The notes under the pieces: model-generated
Databases searched by the model: none
Told to the model about the DNA's origin: nothing
What the model saw: only the letters and a program-made list of their open reading frames with translations
Translations under genes and position numbers: made by a program
In this document: piece after piece, positions 50,571 to 50,804 of the stretch
Layout: each line of letters begins with the position of its first letter
How positions within the stretch are numbered: position 1 is the stretch's first letter
Assembly (NCBI GenBank): GCA_029777095.1
Contig: JAKOTS010000101.1
Coordinates: forward strand, 1 to 50,804
Length of the DNA: 50,804 bases
Direction of reading: 5' to 3'
From: Actinomycetes bacterium
GTDB taxonomy: Bacteria > Actinomycetota > Actinomycetes > Actinomycetales > Microbacteriaceae

Positions 50571-50804
50571 ACGTGGTCCTCGTGGCCGCGTAACACAGTG
50601 CGTCGCCTCGGCTTGGCGGGCGCGTGCTGTGCGAGCCGCAGCGTGCGAAACGGCAGTGGAGCGCGCTCGGCGTCCGTGTCGATGACGGCTGCGAGCGCAA
50701 GCGGTGCAGACGGAATCGGCACGTCGGGTGGGGGGACCCGAACGCAGGCCGTAGGCCGCAGTTCGGGGGGAGGGCGCGAGCCCTCCATCCCCGGAGCGGA
50801 GCGT
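50571..50804. repeat. Gene-free GC-rich region with stacked hairpins
   Basis: I see no supported gene here. Two adjacent stems stand out: CCCGAAC (50737-50743) with GTTCGGG (50761-50767) enclosing GGCC-GTA-GGCC, and GGAGGGC-GCGA-GCCCTCC (50769-50786). They could be a replication or transfer origin, or structural sequence; the window ends 18 bases on. Confidence 0.45.

Noticed and set aside
50540..50788. 82-codon minus-strand frame at the right edge
   Set aside because: It runs through a strong terminator stem, is Pro/Arg-rich and has no ribosome site.

Overview
The window is high-GC actinobacterial DNA, most like Microbacteriaceae. The grounds are actinobacterial-type DapD, DUF3117 and DUF3107 proteins, an Mrp without the CxxC pair, the AdnA/AdnB helicase-nuclease pair, UPF0182, and many start codons lying 6-7 bases after a -10 hexamer (leaderless transcripts). 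The family-level assignment is an inference from recalled protein families, not a database result.

Region 1 (1-13,800) is core metabolism: a PH-domain membrane protein, TypA/BipA, a DUF6113-like membrane protein, a 7Fe ferredoxin, DapC, citrate synthase, then on the minus strand dapD - ppk2 - ABC ATPase - ABC permease. DapE diverges from dapD across only 66 bp. DapC, DapD and DapE are three enzymes of the succinylase branch of diaminopimelate/lysine synthesis. A PIG-V-like mannosyltransferase, DUF3117 and an O-methyltransferase follow.

Region 2 (13,800-25,500) carries tatB, a translationally coupled minus-strand operon (PRC/MgtE_N/CBS protein - DUF1003 - Mrp), a general-stress 17M-like membrane protein, Xaa-Pro aminopeptidase with an EEP-family hydrolase, a PHP phosphoesterase, a PLDc_N/SHOCT membrane protein, a DEAD-box RNA helicase, a ferritin-like protein, a small membrane protein and DUF3107.

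Region 3 (25,600-43,200) is a conserved actinobacterial block also recalled from Mycobacterium tuberculosis (Rv3202c-Rv3193c): adnA-adnB, an APH-like kinase, nudC-uvrD2, a ThiF/cyclodehydratase-like protein, a DUF2342 zincin-like protein, a PDZ/Lon-type protease and UPF0182. Three UvrD-type helicases lie within 11 kb.

Region 4 (43,400-45,900) is accessory: an AlkD-like protein, an alpha/beta hydrolase and a TipAL-type MerR regulator with a 19-bp-spacer promoter.

Region 5 (45,931 to the end) is the left end of an integrated element. Its boundary is a 33-bp piece matching the 3' end of an initiator tRNA (tRNA-fMet). A tyrosine integrase follows, then a structured leader with an operator-like dyad, an AlpA/excisionase-like HTH protein, a D5/P4-type SF3 helicase without a primase domain, a two-TM protein, a charged helical protein and a terminator. 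The element runs off the right edge. It looks like a small satellite or plasmid-like integrative element and is the least ordinary part of the window.

A recurring non-coding pattern is short degenerate tandem repeats at junctions of convergent genes (6168-6220, 13129-13144, 18185-18279, 24868-24948, 43227-43320), several of which contain the stop codon of a flanking gene.
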